DNA of 64,000 nucleotides from Acrocarpospora macrocephala (GTDB lineage Bacteria > Actinomycetota > Actinomycetes > Streptosporangiales > Streptosporangiaceae), in NCBI RefSeq assembly GCF_009687865.1, contig NZ_BLAE01000054.1:18977-82976 (forward strand), given 5' to 3'. Under the pieces are notes generated by a model. The model did no database searches. It saw only the letters and a list, made by a program, of their open reading frames with translations, and was not told where the DNA came from. Made by a program: the position numbers and the translations under genes. This document shows, one piece after another, positions 40,462-49,384 of this stretch (its first letter is position 1; every line of letters begins with the position of its first letter).

Positions 40462-40935
40462 TCATGCGCTGGCGATCTCGAACCAGACCTTGTTTCGACC
40501 GGCTTCGCGGACCATGCCCCAGCGGGCTGAGAGTGCGTCCAACAGGGGGAGGCCGCGACCGCTGGATCCGTTCGGGATGGAATGGCCGGCGCATGGTGGG
40601 CTTGCCGATCCCTCGTCCTGGACGCAGACGCGTACCCGGCCACGGGGAAATGTCACGGTCACCGTGAATTCGCCCCCGTCGCCCGACCGGGAGTGCACCA
40701 CCGCGTTGGTGGCGATCTCGCTGGTCAGTAACACACAGTCATCATGCAAGGGGTGATCACGGCCAAGTGTCGCCGACACCAACCGGCGGGCTTGAACCAC
40801 CTGATCCCGCCCTCCGGACAGCCGCGCCTCGACATTCCCAGTCGCGGGGACAGCGGAGGCGGTCCCTCCTGTCGCTCCAGGTGTGGCATTCCTGATAGTA
40901 GTGGTGCTTCCCATCTCGTTCCCCGACCCGTTCAT
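40462..40935 (-). CDS. ATP-binding HATPase_c protein (RsbW-like, anti-sigma regulatory factor)
   Basis: 157 residues. After a flexible Gly/Thr-rich N-terminus comes a GHKL ATPase domain: LVSATLGRDHPLHDDCVLLT, SEIATNAVVHSRS (N-box), VCVQDEGSAS (G1) and SGRGLPLLDALSARWG (G2). Actinomycetes carry dozens of such stand-alone proteins that act as anti-sigma kinases or in partner switching. AGGAGG precedes ATG 40935. Ends only 12 bp after the tail-repeat block of the convergent peptidase gene. Confidence 0.88.
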   Translation of the reverse strand: MNGSGNEMGSTTTIRNATPGATGGTASAVPATGNVEARLSGGRDQVVQARRLVSATLGRDHPLHDDCVLLTSEIATNAVVHSRSGDGGEFTVTVTFPRGRVRVCVQDEGSASPPCAGHSIPNGSSGRGLPLLDALSARWGMVREAGRNKVWFEIASA

Positions 40936-41295
40936 GAGCCCCCTCCTATGGCCGCGAAATGAAGACGCACGGGCGGCTCTCTTGAGATGTCGCGAGAAGG
41001 TAGGAGTTGGCTTCCCTTATGGAACCGTTTACGCCGGGATGTGAAGGCTGTCAGCACGAGGTGCCGAAGTGGCCTAACTCCCACTGCGGGTGATCGTTCG
41101 GCCTGCGCGGTTGTGCGCTCGTCGAGGCCCGTCACTCCACGAGAAGGATGTGAAGAGTAGCTGGCCCTGATGGCAGGCTGCGCGCCGGCAGGCGTGGTGC
41201 GCTGTCCGTGCGTTGGGCGTCCCTATTTGGTGGCTGATCTGGGTCTATGTGCTATTCGGCGGCAATTGGCTAGCCTGATGGGTGGGAGGTGGCTC
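40936..41295. other. Intergenic, 360 bp, no gene seen
   Basis: Divergent promoter region between the HATPase gene and the small protein at 41296. Short open frames on both strands lack family features. Confidence 0.4.
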
Positions 41296-41493
41296 ATGTC
41301 CGAACCGGAGGGACGCTCAGGCGCTCAGGATCATGAGTTCGTTGTGGAGCGGGTCAGGGATATCACCAAGGGCGAAGAAGTCGTTATCGAATCGCGTGGT
41401 GGGGTGGATACCGCGATTCGTATTATTTTCCCGACTTCGTGGGATCGGGTTATTGAGCATCCTGAATCGACGACAACCGGTGAAGACGAATAG
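41296..41493 (+). CDS. Small acidic hypothetical protein
   Basis: 65 residues, starting MSEPEGRSGAQDHEFVVERV and ending with an acidic STTTGEDE tail; the centre GEEVVIESRGGVDTAIRIIF suggests a small beta-sheet. Not a family I recognise. GGGAGG lies six bases before the ATG, and the methyltransferase gene starts five bases after its stop, which argues for a coupled two-gene unit. Codon use is less GC-biased than the neighbours, possibly from recent transfer. Confidence 0.55.
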   Translation: MSEPEGRSGAQDHEFVVERVRDITKGEEVVIESRGGVDTAIRIIFPTSWDRVIEHPESTTTGEDE

Positions 41494-41498
41494 GAACG

Positions 41499-41987
41499 AT
41501 GACGGCTCGACTGAGCTGGGCGGTTGACGCGCTGGATATCGTCCCGACTGATCATATACTCGAAATCGGCTGCGGCAGCGGCACGGCGGTGTCGCTCATC
41601 TCCTCGAAGCTGACGACAGGCAAGGTCGTGGCCCTTGACCGGTCCCCGAAGATGATCGCCCTTGCCGAGCGGCGCAACCATGATGCGGTGACGGCCGGGA
41701 AGGCAATATTCCGCACTGCCGATTTCGAGAATGCGGACTTCGTCGGCGAACAATACGACAAGATCCTGGCGGTAAACGTCAACCTCTTCTGGGTGCGTCA
41801 CCCAACCCACGAGATGGCCCTTATCGAGAAACTGCTCAAGCCTGAGGGCTTCTTCTTCCTGTGTTACGAACCTCCATCAGGCCGAGCCCCCGCACTCTCC
41901 GAGAAGCTTCTCACCCATCTGAAACCCTTCACCGTCGATGTCACGACGAAAGCGCCTGACCTGATCGGTTTCAAGATCTCTGTCTGA
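41499..41987 (+). CDS. Class I SAM-dependent methyltransferase, compact
   Basis: 162 residues with the Rossmann methyltransferase core: DHILEIGCGSGTAVSLI (motif I), GKVVALDRSPKMIALAERRN, the YDKILAVNVNLFW strand (motif IV region) and KLLKPEGFFFLCYEP. The usual N-terminal cap and C-terminal strands are shortened, so it is a minimal form. The neighbour upstream is a 65-residue protein of unknown role. It might modify a small metabolite; a link to the nearby lanthipeptide operon is not supported, since an antisense gene lies between. Confidence 0.82.
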   Translation: MTARLSWAVDALDIVPTDHILEIGCGSGTAVSLISSKLTTGKVVALDRSPKMIALAERRNHDAVTAGKAIFRTADFENADFVGEQYDKILAVNVNLFWVRHPTHEMALIEKLLKPEGFFFLCYEPPSGRAPALSEKLLTHLKPFTVDVTTKAPDLIGFKISV

Positions 41988-42078
41988 GCAGGTAGCTCCT
42001 GACGGCGGGGGCAACCAGGTGCCCAAGCCCTGCGGTCCTTCTTGGTTGCGTATCTCCCGTCCGAATTCAGAAGGGCGG

Positions 42079-43194
42079 TTACTGGAGTTCTCGGGTTGTT
42101 TCTGTGATGAGTTCGTCAATGACGTCGGGGAGGTGGCCGGTGGTGGTGAGGGTGCGGTGCTGGCGGTGGGAGGAGGTGCCGGTGGAGAGGAGGTGGGAGG
42201 CGAGGTAAGAGATCTCTTCCCAGTCGCCCAGGTCTTTCAGGGCTTCTTGGGTGTAGTGGAGGAAGCGGTCGAGCATGGCGGGGGCGGGGAGTTTCTCGGA
42301 GGTCATGGGGTCGATGAGGTCGGCGGTCAGGCCGGAGCGGGCGGCGCGCCAGGTGGCGGCTTTGATCATGGGTGGAGAGGTGCGGACCGGGGGGCGTTCG
42401 GCCTGGATTTCGTCGATGCAGGTGAGGACCAGGGCTCTGGCCAGGCCGGCGAGGAGGACGGTCTCGTCGATGGTGGTGCACGCGTCGGCGATGCGGAATT
42501 CGAGGGTGGGGTAGCGGGTGCCCAGCCGGGCGTCCCAATACAGGTTGCCCATGTCGGTGAGCGCGTCGCTGTCCAGCAGTTGGCGGACATGCTCGGCATA
42601 GGCCGCATGGGACTCGAAGAGGGGTGGCGGACCGCCGATGGGAAATCCCGCCCAAAGGGGGTTCCGGAAGGATTGGTAGCCGGTGTCGGCGCTGTCGTAG
42701 AAGGGGGAACTGGCCGAGATGGCCAGGAACATGGGGAGCCAGGGTTGGACGCGGTTGAGGACCTGGACGGCGAGCTCCTGGTCGGCGATGCCGACGTGCA
42801 CGTGGCAGCCGCAGGTGACCCGGCGCTGGACCACATCGCGATAATGCTCGAAACACCGGTCATACCGAGGTTTTCGCACGAGCCGGGTGGTTCGCCAGTC
42901 GGCGGTGGGCATCGTCCCGGCGGAGAGCACGGAGAGCCCGGCATCTGAGGCCATCTGGGTGAGCGTGCCCCGGAGTTTCCTGAGTTCGGCCCGGAGTTGC
43001 CGCAAGCTGTGACACACGTCGGTTCGTGTCTCGACCGTGGCCAGATGGAATTCGTGGTCGTATCCGTGATAGGTGCCAGGCACGGTGGGGCTCATGGCGA
43101 GTAGGGCGCCCATATTCGGGAGCCCTTCCGGCGCTAGCATTCGGCTCACCGGATCAACAATGAAGAACTCTTCTTCCACTCCCATCGTGAGCAC
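42079..43194 (-). CDS. Carboxylate-amine ligase, YbdK/GCS2 family
   Basis: 371 residues of the glutamate-cysteine ligase type 2 fold: LTMGVEEEFFIVDPVSRML at the N-terminus, VETRTDVCHSLRQLRAELR, CGCHVHVGIADQELAV and YPTLEFRIADACTTIDET. Members condense an amino acid carboxylate with an amine (weak gamma-glutamylcysteine synthesis in YbdK, EgtA in ergothioneine synthesis). With no ergothioneine genes nearby, the substrate cannot be named. Start is GTG 43194 or the in-frame ATG three codons on; neither has a clear ribosome site. Confidence 0.88.
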   Translation of the reverse strand: MLTMGVEEEFFIVDPVSRMLAPEGLPNMGALLAMSPTVPGTYHGYDHEFHLATVETRTDVCHSLRQLRAELRKLRGTLTQMASDAGLSVLSAGTMPTADWRTTRLVRKPRYDRCFEHYRDVVQRRVTCGCHVHVGIADQELAVQVLNRVQPWLPMFLAISASSPFYDSADTGYQSFRNPLWAGFPIGGPPPLFESHAAYAEHVRQLLDSDALTDMGNLYWDARLGTRYPTLEFRIADACTTIDETVLLAGLARALVLTCIDEIQAERPPVRTSPPMIKAATWRAARSGLTADLIDPMTSEKLPAPAMLDRFLHYTQEALKDLGDWEEISYLASHLLSTGTSSHRQHRTLTTTGHLPDVIDELITETTRELQ

Positions 43195-43372
43195 AACGCG
43201 ACTATACCGACGTCATTTCTGAAGTCAAACACCCAGGAAAACCCCTAGATTGTATATAAGGATGACCAATATCAGGACAAGAATCGGGATTTGTCCATTG
43301 GCGCCGCGCGCTCCTGGGCATGGGGCCGCCGCGGGTGATCTCCGGAATAATTGGGAAATTATAGACAATACG

Positions 43373-44632
43373 CTATTCTCGTAGCGCCTCGGCTCGGCGG
43401 CGGAACAGGCTCCGCTCGCGCTCGTTACGGGTCAGCCCGGCGGCTCGCTCGAACTCCTTCCGGGCCTCCGCCGTACGCCCCAGCCGGGCCAGCAGGTCCC
43501 CGCGCACGGCAGGCAACTGCGGATATTCCCGAAGCGCCTTCTCCGCTCCCAGCCCTTCGACGATCTCCAACCCTCGCCCAGGCCCGTACGCCATGCTCAC
43601 CGCCACCGCGCGGTTCAACTCCACCACCGGTGACGGCGCGACATGACCGAGAACCAGATACAGCGCGGCCATTCGCTCCCAATCGGTGTCCTCCGCCGAC
43701 ATCGCCCTGGCGTGACAGGCGGCGATCGCGGCCTGCAGGCCGTACGGGCCTAGCGTGCCGAGCGACTCGGCGCGCTGCAGGGCGGCGAGGCCGCGGCGGA
43801 TGAGTAGCCGATCCCAGCGTCCACGGTCTTGATCGAGGAGCAGGACGGGTTCGCCGCCTGGGCCGGTGCGGGCCACGATGCGGGACATCTGGAGTTCCAT
43901 CAAGGCGACCAGCCCGTGCACTTCCGTTTCGGACGGCATCAAACCCACCAGGATTCGCCCGAGCCGCAATGCTTCCTCGCACAGCGACGGGCGCATCCAG
44001 TCGTCTCCGGTGGTCGCGGCGTAACCTTCGTTGAAGATGAGATAGATCACCTCCAGCACCGAAGCCAGCCGCGCGGGGAGCTCTCCCGGAGGGGGCAACT
44101 CGATCTTGATGTGCTTGTCGGAAAGGGTGCGTTTGGCGCGGAAGATTCGCTGTCCGACGGTCGGTTCGGGGACCAGGAACGCGCGTGCGATCTCCTCGGT
44201 GCTCAACCCGCCGAGCAGCCGGAGCGTCAGGGCCAGCCGTCCTTCCGTGGACAGCACCGGATGGCAGGCCGTGAACAGCAGCCGCAGCATGTCATCGCCG
44301 AACGGATCATCGAGCATGTCCACGGTTTCGGTCTCGACGTCCGCCTGCTGCCGTACCTGATCGCGGCCGAATTCTTTGAGTTTCTCCTCATATCGACTGC
44401 GGCGCCGGAGCATGTCGATGGCGCGGTGTTTGGCGGTGAGGGTGAGCCAGGCCCCGGGATTGTCCGGAACTCCCGATTGCGGCCACTGCTCCAGCGCGAT
44501 GACCAGCGCGTCCTGCGCCAGCTCTTCGGCCAGCCCGATGTCGCCCACGATCCGGGCCAGCCCGGCGATCACTCGTCCGGCTTCCATCCGCCAGACCGCC
44601 TCGACCACCCGATGCGGGTCGCTCCCCGTCAT
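43373..44632 (-). CDS. ECF42-type RNA polymerase sigma factor with C-terminal TPR-like extension
   Basis: 419 residues. Region 2 (AQDALVIALEQWPQSGVPDN, AWLTLTAKHRAIDMLRRRSR) and region 4 (LGGLSTEEIARAFLVPEPTV, GQRIFRAKRTLS) are followed by about 220 extra residues of helical repeats: LPARLASVLEVIYLIFNEGY, HGLVALMELQMSR, ELNRAVAVSMAYGPG. This architecture is the ECF42 group, whose genes sit next to DGPF/YCII proteins and have no anti-sigma factor; the C-terminal extension is thought to regulate activity. The DGPF and DUF998 genes lie upstream on the same strand. ATG 44632 is preferred to a TTG at 44662. Confidence 0.92.
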   Translation of the reverse strand: MTGSDPHRVVEAVWRMEAGRVIAGLARIVGDIGLAEELAQDALVIALEQWPQSGVPDNPGAWLTLTAKHRAIDMLRRRSRYEEKLKEFGRDQVRQQADVETETVDMLDDPFGDDMLRLLFTACHPVLSTEGRLALTLRLLGGLSTEEIARAFLVPEPTVGQRIFRAKRTLSDKHIKIELPPPGELPARLASVLEVIYLIFNEGYAATTGDDWMRPSLCEEALRLGRILVGLMPSETEVHGLVALMELQMSRIVARTGPGGEPVLLLDQDRGRWDRLLIRRGLAALQRAESLGTLGPYGLQAAIAACHARAMSAEDTDWERMAALYLVLGHVAPSPVVELNRAVAVSMAYGPGRGLEIVEGLGAEKALREYPQLPAVRGDLLARLGRTAEARKEFERAAGLTRNERERSLFRRRAEALRE

Positions 44633-44763
44633 ACCGGTCGATCCAAGCACGTCGAATCGCAAAACACGATGTCGGTTGATTAAAACCGTTCTGTCGATCA
44701 GGGGGTGAAAAGGGAACGACCCCGGCCGAATGCTGGAGGTCGAAGTCCCGGGATACCGAACGA

Positions 44764-44791
44764 CCCCCGGCCGAAGGAACTCGACCGGGGG
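44764..44791 (-). terminator. Hairpin between the DGPF gene and the sigma gene
   Basis: CCCCCGG...CCGGGGG, seven pairs, 15 bases after the DGPF stop codon. May weaken read-through into the sigma gene. Confidence 0.5.
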
Positions 44792-44806
44792 CCATATCGC
44801 GAAATA

Positions 44807-45172
44807 TCAGGCGAAGTCTTCGGGGCCGTACACGCGGTGCACGATGGCTTCGCCCTCGAAGCCGGGCCACATGTCGCGGTGGAGCTTCATGAAGCGGCTG
44901 CCCCACTCGACCGCCTCCTCCTTGGACCTGACCTGGTACAGCGCGTAGCTGACCAGTTCCTTCGCCTCGGCGAACGGCCCGTCGGTGACGGTCAGCTTGC
45001 CGCCGACCACCTCGACCCTGGCCCCTTCGGCGCTGGGAGCCAGCCCGCCGTTATCCAGCAGCGCGCCCGCCTTCGTGGCGTCTTCGCCGAGTTTGTTCAC
45101 AGCCTCCAGCAGCTCACTGGGGGGCGGAGTGTCCGGCCGGGCGGTGATGGCGAGGGTAATCAGGTATCGCAT
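44807..45172 (-). CDS. DGPF-domain (YCII-related) protein
   Basis: 121 residues of the dimeric alpha-beta barrel YCII fold, with the defining motif TVTDGPFAEAKELV, the N-terminal MRYLITLAIT strand and the late EIR-type segment WGSRFMKLHRDMWPGFEGE. These proteins are constant partners of ECF42-type sigma factors and may have a small-molecule catalytic or sensing role. AAAGGAG precedes the start. It lies between DUF998 (18 bp upstream) and the sigma gene. Confidence 0.92.
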   Translation of the reverse strand: MRYLITLAITARPDTPPPSELLEAVNKLGEDATKAGALLDNGGLAPSAEGARVEVVGGKLTVTDGPFAEAKELVSYALYQVRSKEEAVEWGSRFMKLHRDMWPGFEGEAIVHRVYGPEDFA

Positions 45173-45189
45173 CGTTTTCTCCTTTGGTG

Positions 45190-45834
45190 TCAGATGCGGC
45201 GGTACAGATGGACGGAAACGAGGGAGAGCCAGGTCCAGATGATCAGAACCCCGGCGACGAAGGTCAGGTTCGACCAGGCCGCGCCGCCGCCGCTGCTCAC
45301 GGCGGCGAAAGCGGCCGCGAACAGCACCCCGGACGCGCCGGTGTAGGCCGCCCACCCGGTACGGCTTTCGCCCGCGAACCGCCGCGCCATGATCAGGCAC
45401 GCCACGATCAGGCAGGTGAAGCCGATGCCCCCGCAGACGAAATGCATCGTGCCCTGCCACGTTACGACTCCCGGCCCTTCGGGCGTACCCACCGGAAAGC
45501 CCATGGCGGGGTCGGCTCTGAAGATTCCGGCGCCGATCAGGCTCAGGCCGTACACGGCGATGAGGCGGGTGGTCCACGGCGAGCCGATGGCGCGGCCGAT
45601 GCCGATGGCGGCGGCGAGGGTGGCGAGGCCCGTGAGCACGAAGTTGGTGATCTGGATCCAGCCGAGGTCGCCGTTGGACAGGAAGCTCCACGGGTGGCGG
45701 GTGAGGTCGAAGCCTGCTCGGGTCAGGGCCTGGGCGAGGGAGACCGTCATGTAGAGCGGACCCGCCAGGACGCCGTAGCCGAGCAGGGATTTGGTGAGGC
45801 TTGTCTGCGGGTCACAGGTGAGTTGCTCGGTCAT
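45190..45834 (-). CDS. DUF998 family membrane protein
   Basis: 214 residues, six membrane helices. DUF998 markers are AGPLYMTVSLAQALTR, GFDLTRHPWSFLSNGDLGWI, GAGIFRADPAMGFPVGTPEG and MHFVCGGIGF. Function unknown; the polar loops conserve Asp/His that could bind a metal or a substrate. First gene of the operon with the DGPF and ECF42 sigma genes, a common association that suggests one regulated output. Confidence 0.9.
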   Translation of the reverse strand: MTEQLTCDPQTSLTKSLLGYGVLAGPLYMTVSLAQALTRAGFDLTRHPWSFLSNGDLGWIQITNFVLTGLATLAAAIGIGRAIGSPWTTRLIAVYGLSLIGAGIFRADPAMGFPVGTPEGPGVVTWQGTMHFVCGGIGFTCLIVACLIMARRFAGESRTGWAAYTGASGVLFAAAFAAVSSGGGAAWSNLTFVAGVLIIWTWLSLVSVHLYRRI

Positions 45835-45926
45835 GATCCTGCTCCTTGCGAGTCCTGGGGTTGTTCGGCCCGATGACTACGCTTCGAATGAGGTCACGCC
45901 GATTCGACAGCTTCCGAGAAGTTTTT

Positions 45927-46892
45927 TTAGCGTTGTGGTTCGATCACGATCTTGAGGCCTTGGCGGCGGGTGGCGGCGATGAACGCGGCCGGGGTCTCGG
46001 TGAGCGGGTAGCGCGCGGTGACCAGCGAGGAGACGTCGATTTTGCCTTCTTCGACCAGGCGGATCGCGCGCGGGTAGACGTCGTTCATTCGTCGGACCAG
46101 GGCGAGGGTGAGGCCTTTGCGCCGGGCCAGGGAGGCGCGGAACGACGTGCGGTCTTCGTCGGGGATGCCGACCAGGACGACTCGGCCGCCGGGGCGGGCC
46201 AACTCCAGCGCGGTGTCGACGGCGGCGTCGTTCCCGGCGACCTCGAAGACCACGTCGGCTTGGGCGTTTTCGGGGGGTACGGCGCCGAAACGTCGGGCCG
46301 CTTCGGCGCGATGGGGGAGCGGTTCGACGGCGATGATCGTGGACGCTCCGGCCAGGCGGGCGAGCTGGATCAGTAACAGGCCGATAGGACCGCAGCCGAC
46401 CACGGCGACCGTGCCGCCGAGGTGGAGATGGCCCAGGTCGAAGGCGTGCAGGGCGACGCCGAGGGGTTCCAGCATGGCGCCGTCGCTGTCGGAGACGCCG
46501 TCGGGGAGGGCGTGCAGGAGTTCGGTCGGCCAGGCGATCATCTCCTGGAGGCCGCCGTCGAGCCGATCGTGTCCGGCGAATCGGATGTACGGGCAGAGGT
46601 TGCGGTAGCCGCTTCGGCAGCTTGTGCATGTTTCACAGGGGATGGCGGGGTCGACGGCGACGCGGCGGCCGTGGGCGGGGCCGCCTTCGATGACGCCGGC
46701 GAATTCGTGACCGACCACGAGGGGGGTGGTGATCGTGGCGTCGCCGATTCCGCCTTCGGCGTACCAGTGCAGGTCTGAGCCGCAGAGGCCGACGGCGGTG
46801 ACCCTGACGAGGGTCATACCGGGTCCGACCTGGGGGATTGGTTCGTCGGTGAGCCGGATGTCGGCTACGCCGTGGAGTCGCGAGACTCTCAT
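45927..46892 (-). CDS. Zinc-dependent medium-chain alcohol dehydrogenase (sorbitol/idonate dehydrogenase-like)
   Basis: 321 residues. Catalytic zinc ligands are Cys37 (GLCGSDLHW), His62 and Glu63 (GHEFAG). The structural zinc loop has Cys86, 89, 92 and 100 (CETCTSCRSGYRNLC). The NAD fold shows VAVVGCGPIGLLLIQLA. The family oxidises polyols or sugar acids; L-idonate, threonine and sorbitol dehydrogenases are relatives. Transcribed away from a GntR regulator, with a palindrome between them, which suggests substrate induction. Confidence 0.88.
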   Translation of the reverse strand: MRVSRLHGVADIRLTDEPIPQVGPGMTLVRVTAVGLCGSDLHWYAEGGIGDATITTPLVVGHEFAGVIEGGPAHGRRVAVDPAIPCETCTSCRSGYRNLCPYIRFAGHDRLDGGLQEMIAWPTELLHALPDGVSDSDGAMLEPLGVALHAFDLGHLHLGGTVAVVGCGPIGLLLIQLARLAGASTIIAVEPLPHRAEAARRFGAVPPENAQADVVFEVAGNDAAVDTALELARPGGRVVLVGIPDEDRTSFRASLARRKGLTLALVRRMNDVYPRAIRLVEEGKIDVSSLVTARYPLTETPAAFIAATRRQGLKIVIEPQR

Positions 46893-47033
46893 GAGGTTGA
46901 CCGCATTTGTGCCATAGGACTCCGACCTTTACTAGAGTCTGGGAATCTGTCAAGAATACGTGTGGCCGTCCTGATAGCCGCTCGGTGCGTACGCGCTGGG
47001 CAGACTTTGTATAGTTAGGTAGCAGATTGACAA

Positions 47034-47047
47034 TTTGCTATAGCAAA
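47034..47047. promoter_or_regulatory. Probable GntR operator
   Basis: TTTGCTATAGCAAA, a perfect 14-bp palindrome in an AT-rich stretch, next to a TTGACA (47027-47032), 14 bases before the regulator start. Confidence 0.65.
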
Positions 47048-47061
47048 AATATGGTGTTTGC

Positions 47062-47751
47062 GTGACTGGCGCCGCGCTCTCCCACCTGACCTCCGAGACC
47101 CTCGCCGACCAGGCGTATGCCGCGCTGCGGCTGGCTATCGCCAACGGTGAGCTCGCGTGGGGAGAGAAGATCACCGAACGCGGCCTGGCGACGCGCCTCG
47201 CCGTCAGCCCGACTCCCGTTCGCGAGGCCCTGCGCCGGCTGGAGCAGGACCGCCTGGTCGAACGCACGGGGCCCCGCTCATTACGGGTGGTACGGCTTTC
47301 GCCGGAAACCCTGGCCGAAATCCGCGAAGTAGAAGTGCAACTTCAGGGTGTGACCGCGCGGTTCGCGGCCCGGCACATCGACGCGGAAACGCTGGCGCAG
47401 TTGGAGTCCGTGCTCGCCGAAGCTGACCCGCTTCGCGCCACCCTGGTCCGGATCAACGACGCGGGCGGCACGTTACCTCCCGAAACCGTCCAGCGCCTCC
47501 TGGCCGCCCTCCGGCGATTCCACACAATCGTGGAGGAGGCGGGTGCCAATCCGGTTGTGGCGGGCCTCCTGGAGCAAGCACGCGCCTTCAGCCCTGCGGT
47601 GAGGGTGGAATCAGCGGTCGCCCAGCTGATGGTCACCGATGGACCGTACGAGGAACATCACCTCCTCCTCCAGGCCCTCCACGCCCACGACGAATCCCGC
47701 GCCGAACAAATAGCCCGCCACCACGGAACGCCCCCACCTGATGCGAGTTAA
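47062..47751 (+). CDS. GntR-family (FCD) transcriptional regulator
   Basis: 229 residues. The winged helix-turn-helix has QAYAALRLAIANGELAWGEK, TERGLATRLAVSPTPVREAL and RRLEQDRLVERTG. The C-terminal all-helical FCD domain has IREVEVQLQGVTARFAARHI and EEHHLLLQALHAHDESRAEQ, where Asp/His residues usually bind a metal and a carboxylic acid ligand. GTG start. It stands divergent to the alcohol dehydrogenase and probably controls it through the palindrome in between; FCD ligands are typically sugar acids. Confidence 0.9.
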   Translation: MTGAALSHLTSETLADQAYAALRLAIANGELAWGEKITERGLATRLAVSPTPVREALRRLEQDRLVERTGPRSLRVVRLSPETLAEIREVEVQLQGVTARFAARHIDAETLAQLESVLAEADPLRATLVRINDAGGTLPPETVQRLLAALRRFHTIVEEAGANPVVAGLLEQARAFSPAVRVESAVAQLMVTDGPYEEHHLLLQALHAHDESRAEQIARHHGTPPPDAS

Positions 47752-47950
47752 GGCATCGTGTGGTGGCTGAGGTTCGTAGCGGGTGGGCGGAGCTAAAGGG
47801 CTGGGTGGATGGGGGAGATCCCGCATCAGTTTGGGGCCGTCTGGAGAGAGTTTGGGAAATTTGTTATCGGGGGGGAGTCGGGGCGTCTCCTAGGTGTGCG
47901 GGTGGGTGCCTGCATGGAGTTCTTATCCCCTACGAAGGACCTCATCGACC

Positions 47951-49267
47951 ATGAGTGAGACTGTTCCGCGGGTGCGTCGGGTAGTGCTGGGATCTGTGCT
48001 GGCGGTGGTGCTGGGGGCCGGCCTGGTGGCTGGTGCGGTGCCGGCGGGGGCGGCGGAGACGCCGTTGTCGCAGGGGCGGGCGGCTGTCGCGTCCTCGTCT
48101 GAGCGGGGGGATCTGTCCCCTGCGGCGGCGGTGGACGGCAAGCCGGGGACCCGCTGGTCCAGCAAGTTCAGCGACCCGCAGTGGTTGCGGGTGGACCTCG
48201 GGCGGGCGACGGCGATCAAGAGGATCGTGCTCAACTGGGAGCGCGCCTACGCCACGAATTTCCAGATCCAGACCTCCAACGGAGGCGGCAACTGGACGAC
48301 GATCCACACCACGACCGCAGGCAAGGGCGGCGTGCAGACCGTGAACGTCTCGGCTACGGCCCGGTATGTCCGGCTGTACGCAACCAAGCGCTCGACCGTC
48401 TACGGCGTCTCGCTGTGGGAGTTCCAGGTCTTCGGAACGGCATCTACCCCGACTCCCACGGTCACTCCAACCACCAAGCCGAGCCCTTCGCCCACCTCGT
48501 CCCCATCGAGCACGCCGACTTCTCCCACGGTGGGCAAGAAGGGAGTCGGCGTCTGGCAGATGCCGAATGTCAGCAGCGCGCTCGCCAGCTCGGGCGCGAG
48601 CTGGTACTACACCTGGTCAACCAACCACAACGGCATCACGACCCCCGAGACATCCCAGTTCGTGCCCATGATCTGGGGTGCGGCCAGCGTGACCGACCAG
48701 AATCTCGCCCAGGCCAAGAGCGCAGGGCCGTACCTGCTTGGCTTCAACGAACCGGACATGAAGGAGCAGTCCAACATGTCGGTGGAGACGGCGCTTTCGC
48801 TCTGGCCGAAGCTGATGGCCACCGGGCAGAAGCTGGGCAGCCCGGCTGTCGCGTGGGGCGGGAACAACGCGGGCGGATGGCTCGATCGGTTCATGTCGGG
48901 CGCGGCCTCGCGCGGTTACCGCGTGGATTTCATTACTTTGCACTGGTACGGCGGTGACTTCCGCGCCGACGCGGCCACCGGTCAGCTGAAGTCCTACATT
49001 CAGGCCGTTTACGACCGATACAAGAAGCCGATCTGGCTGACCGAGTTCGCGCTGATCGACTTCTCCAACGGCGTACGGTACCCGACCGAGGCCCAGCAGG
49101 CGGCGTTCCTGACGTCCGCGACCCAGATGCTGGGATCCCTCCCCTATGTCCAGCGCTACGCCTGGTTCGGCCTCCCGGCCAAGGACACGGGCGTCAGCAC
49201 GGGCCTGTTCCACAGCAACGGCACCACCACCCCGGCCGGCCGCGCATTCCAGGCGGCTCCCCGCTAA
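47951..49267 (+). CDS. Secreted GH128 beta-1,3-glucanase with F5/8 type C domain
   Basis: 438 residues. The signal peptide is about 1-35 (VVLGSVLAVVLGAGLVAGAV, cut after AGAA). A discoidin/CBM32-like domain covers 37-162 (ending VSLWEFQVFG), a Thr/Pro/Ser linker 163-195, and the Asl1-like GH128 domain 198-438. The acid/base Glu267 is in LLGFNEPDM and the nucleophile Glu365 in IWLTEFALI; HWYGGDF is also typical. GH128 enzymes cut beta-1,3-glucan. The discoidin domain closely resembles those of the GH16 enzyme at 18943, so both loci seem to serve the same diet. AAGGAC precedes the ATG at 47951. Confidence 0.9.
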   Translation: MSETVPRVRRVVLGSVLAVVLGAGLVAGAVPAGAAETPLSQGRAAVASSSERGDLSPAAAVDGKPGTRWSSKFSDPQWLRVDLGRATAIKRIVLNWERAYATNFQIQTSNGGGNWTTIHTTTAGKGGVQTVNVSATARYVRLYATKRSTVYGVSLWEFQVFGTASTPTPTVTPTTKPSPSPTSSPSSTPTSPTVGKKGVGVWQMPNVSSALASSGASWYYTWSTNHNGITTPETSQFVPMIWGAASVTDQNLAQAKSAGPYLLGFNEPDMKEQSNMSVETALSLWPKLMATGQKLGSPAVAWGGNNAGGWLDRFMSGAASRGYRVDFITLHWYGGDFRADAATGQLKSYIQAVYDRYKKPIWLTEFALIDFSNGVRYPTEAQQAAFLTSATQMLGSLPYVQRYAWFGLPAKDTGVSTGLFHSNGTTTPAGRAFQAAPR

Positions 49268-49384
49268 CTCGGGCGTTCCGGCGCGAGTCGCTCACGGGCG
49301 GTACGCGTCAAGACGTGCGCGCATCCGCCAATCCACGGAAGCGGTTGCGAGCATCCCGGCAAGATCCCGATAGGTTGTGCTGAC

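Noticed and set aside
41499..41987. Methyltransferase as tailoring enzyme of the lanthipeptide
   Set aside because: Separated by a convergent HATPase gene and a 360-bp gap; belongs to its own two-gene unit.
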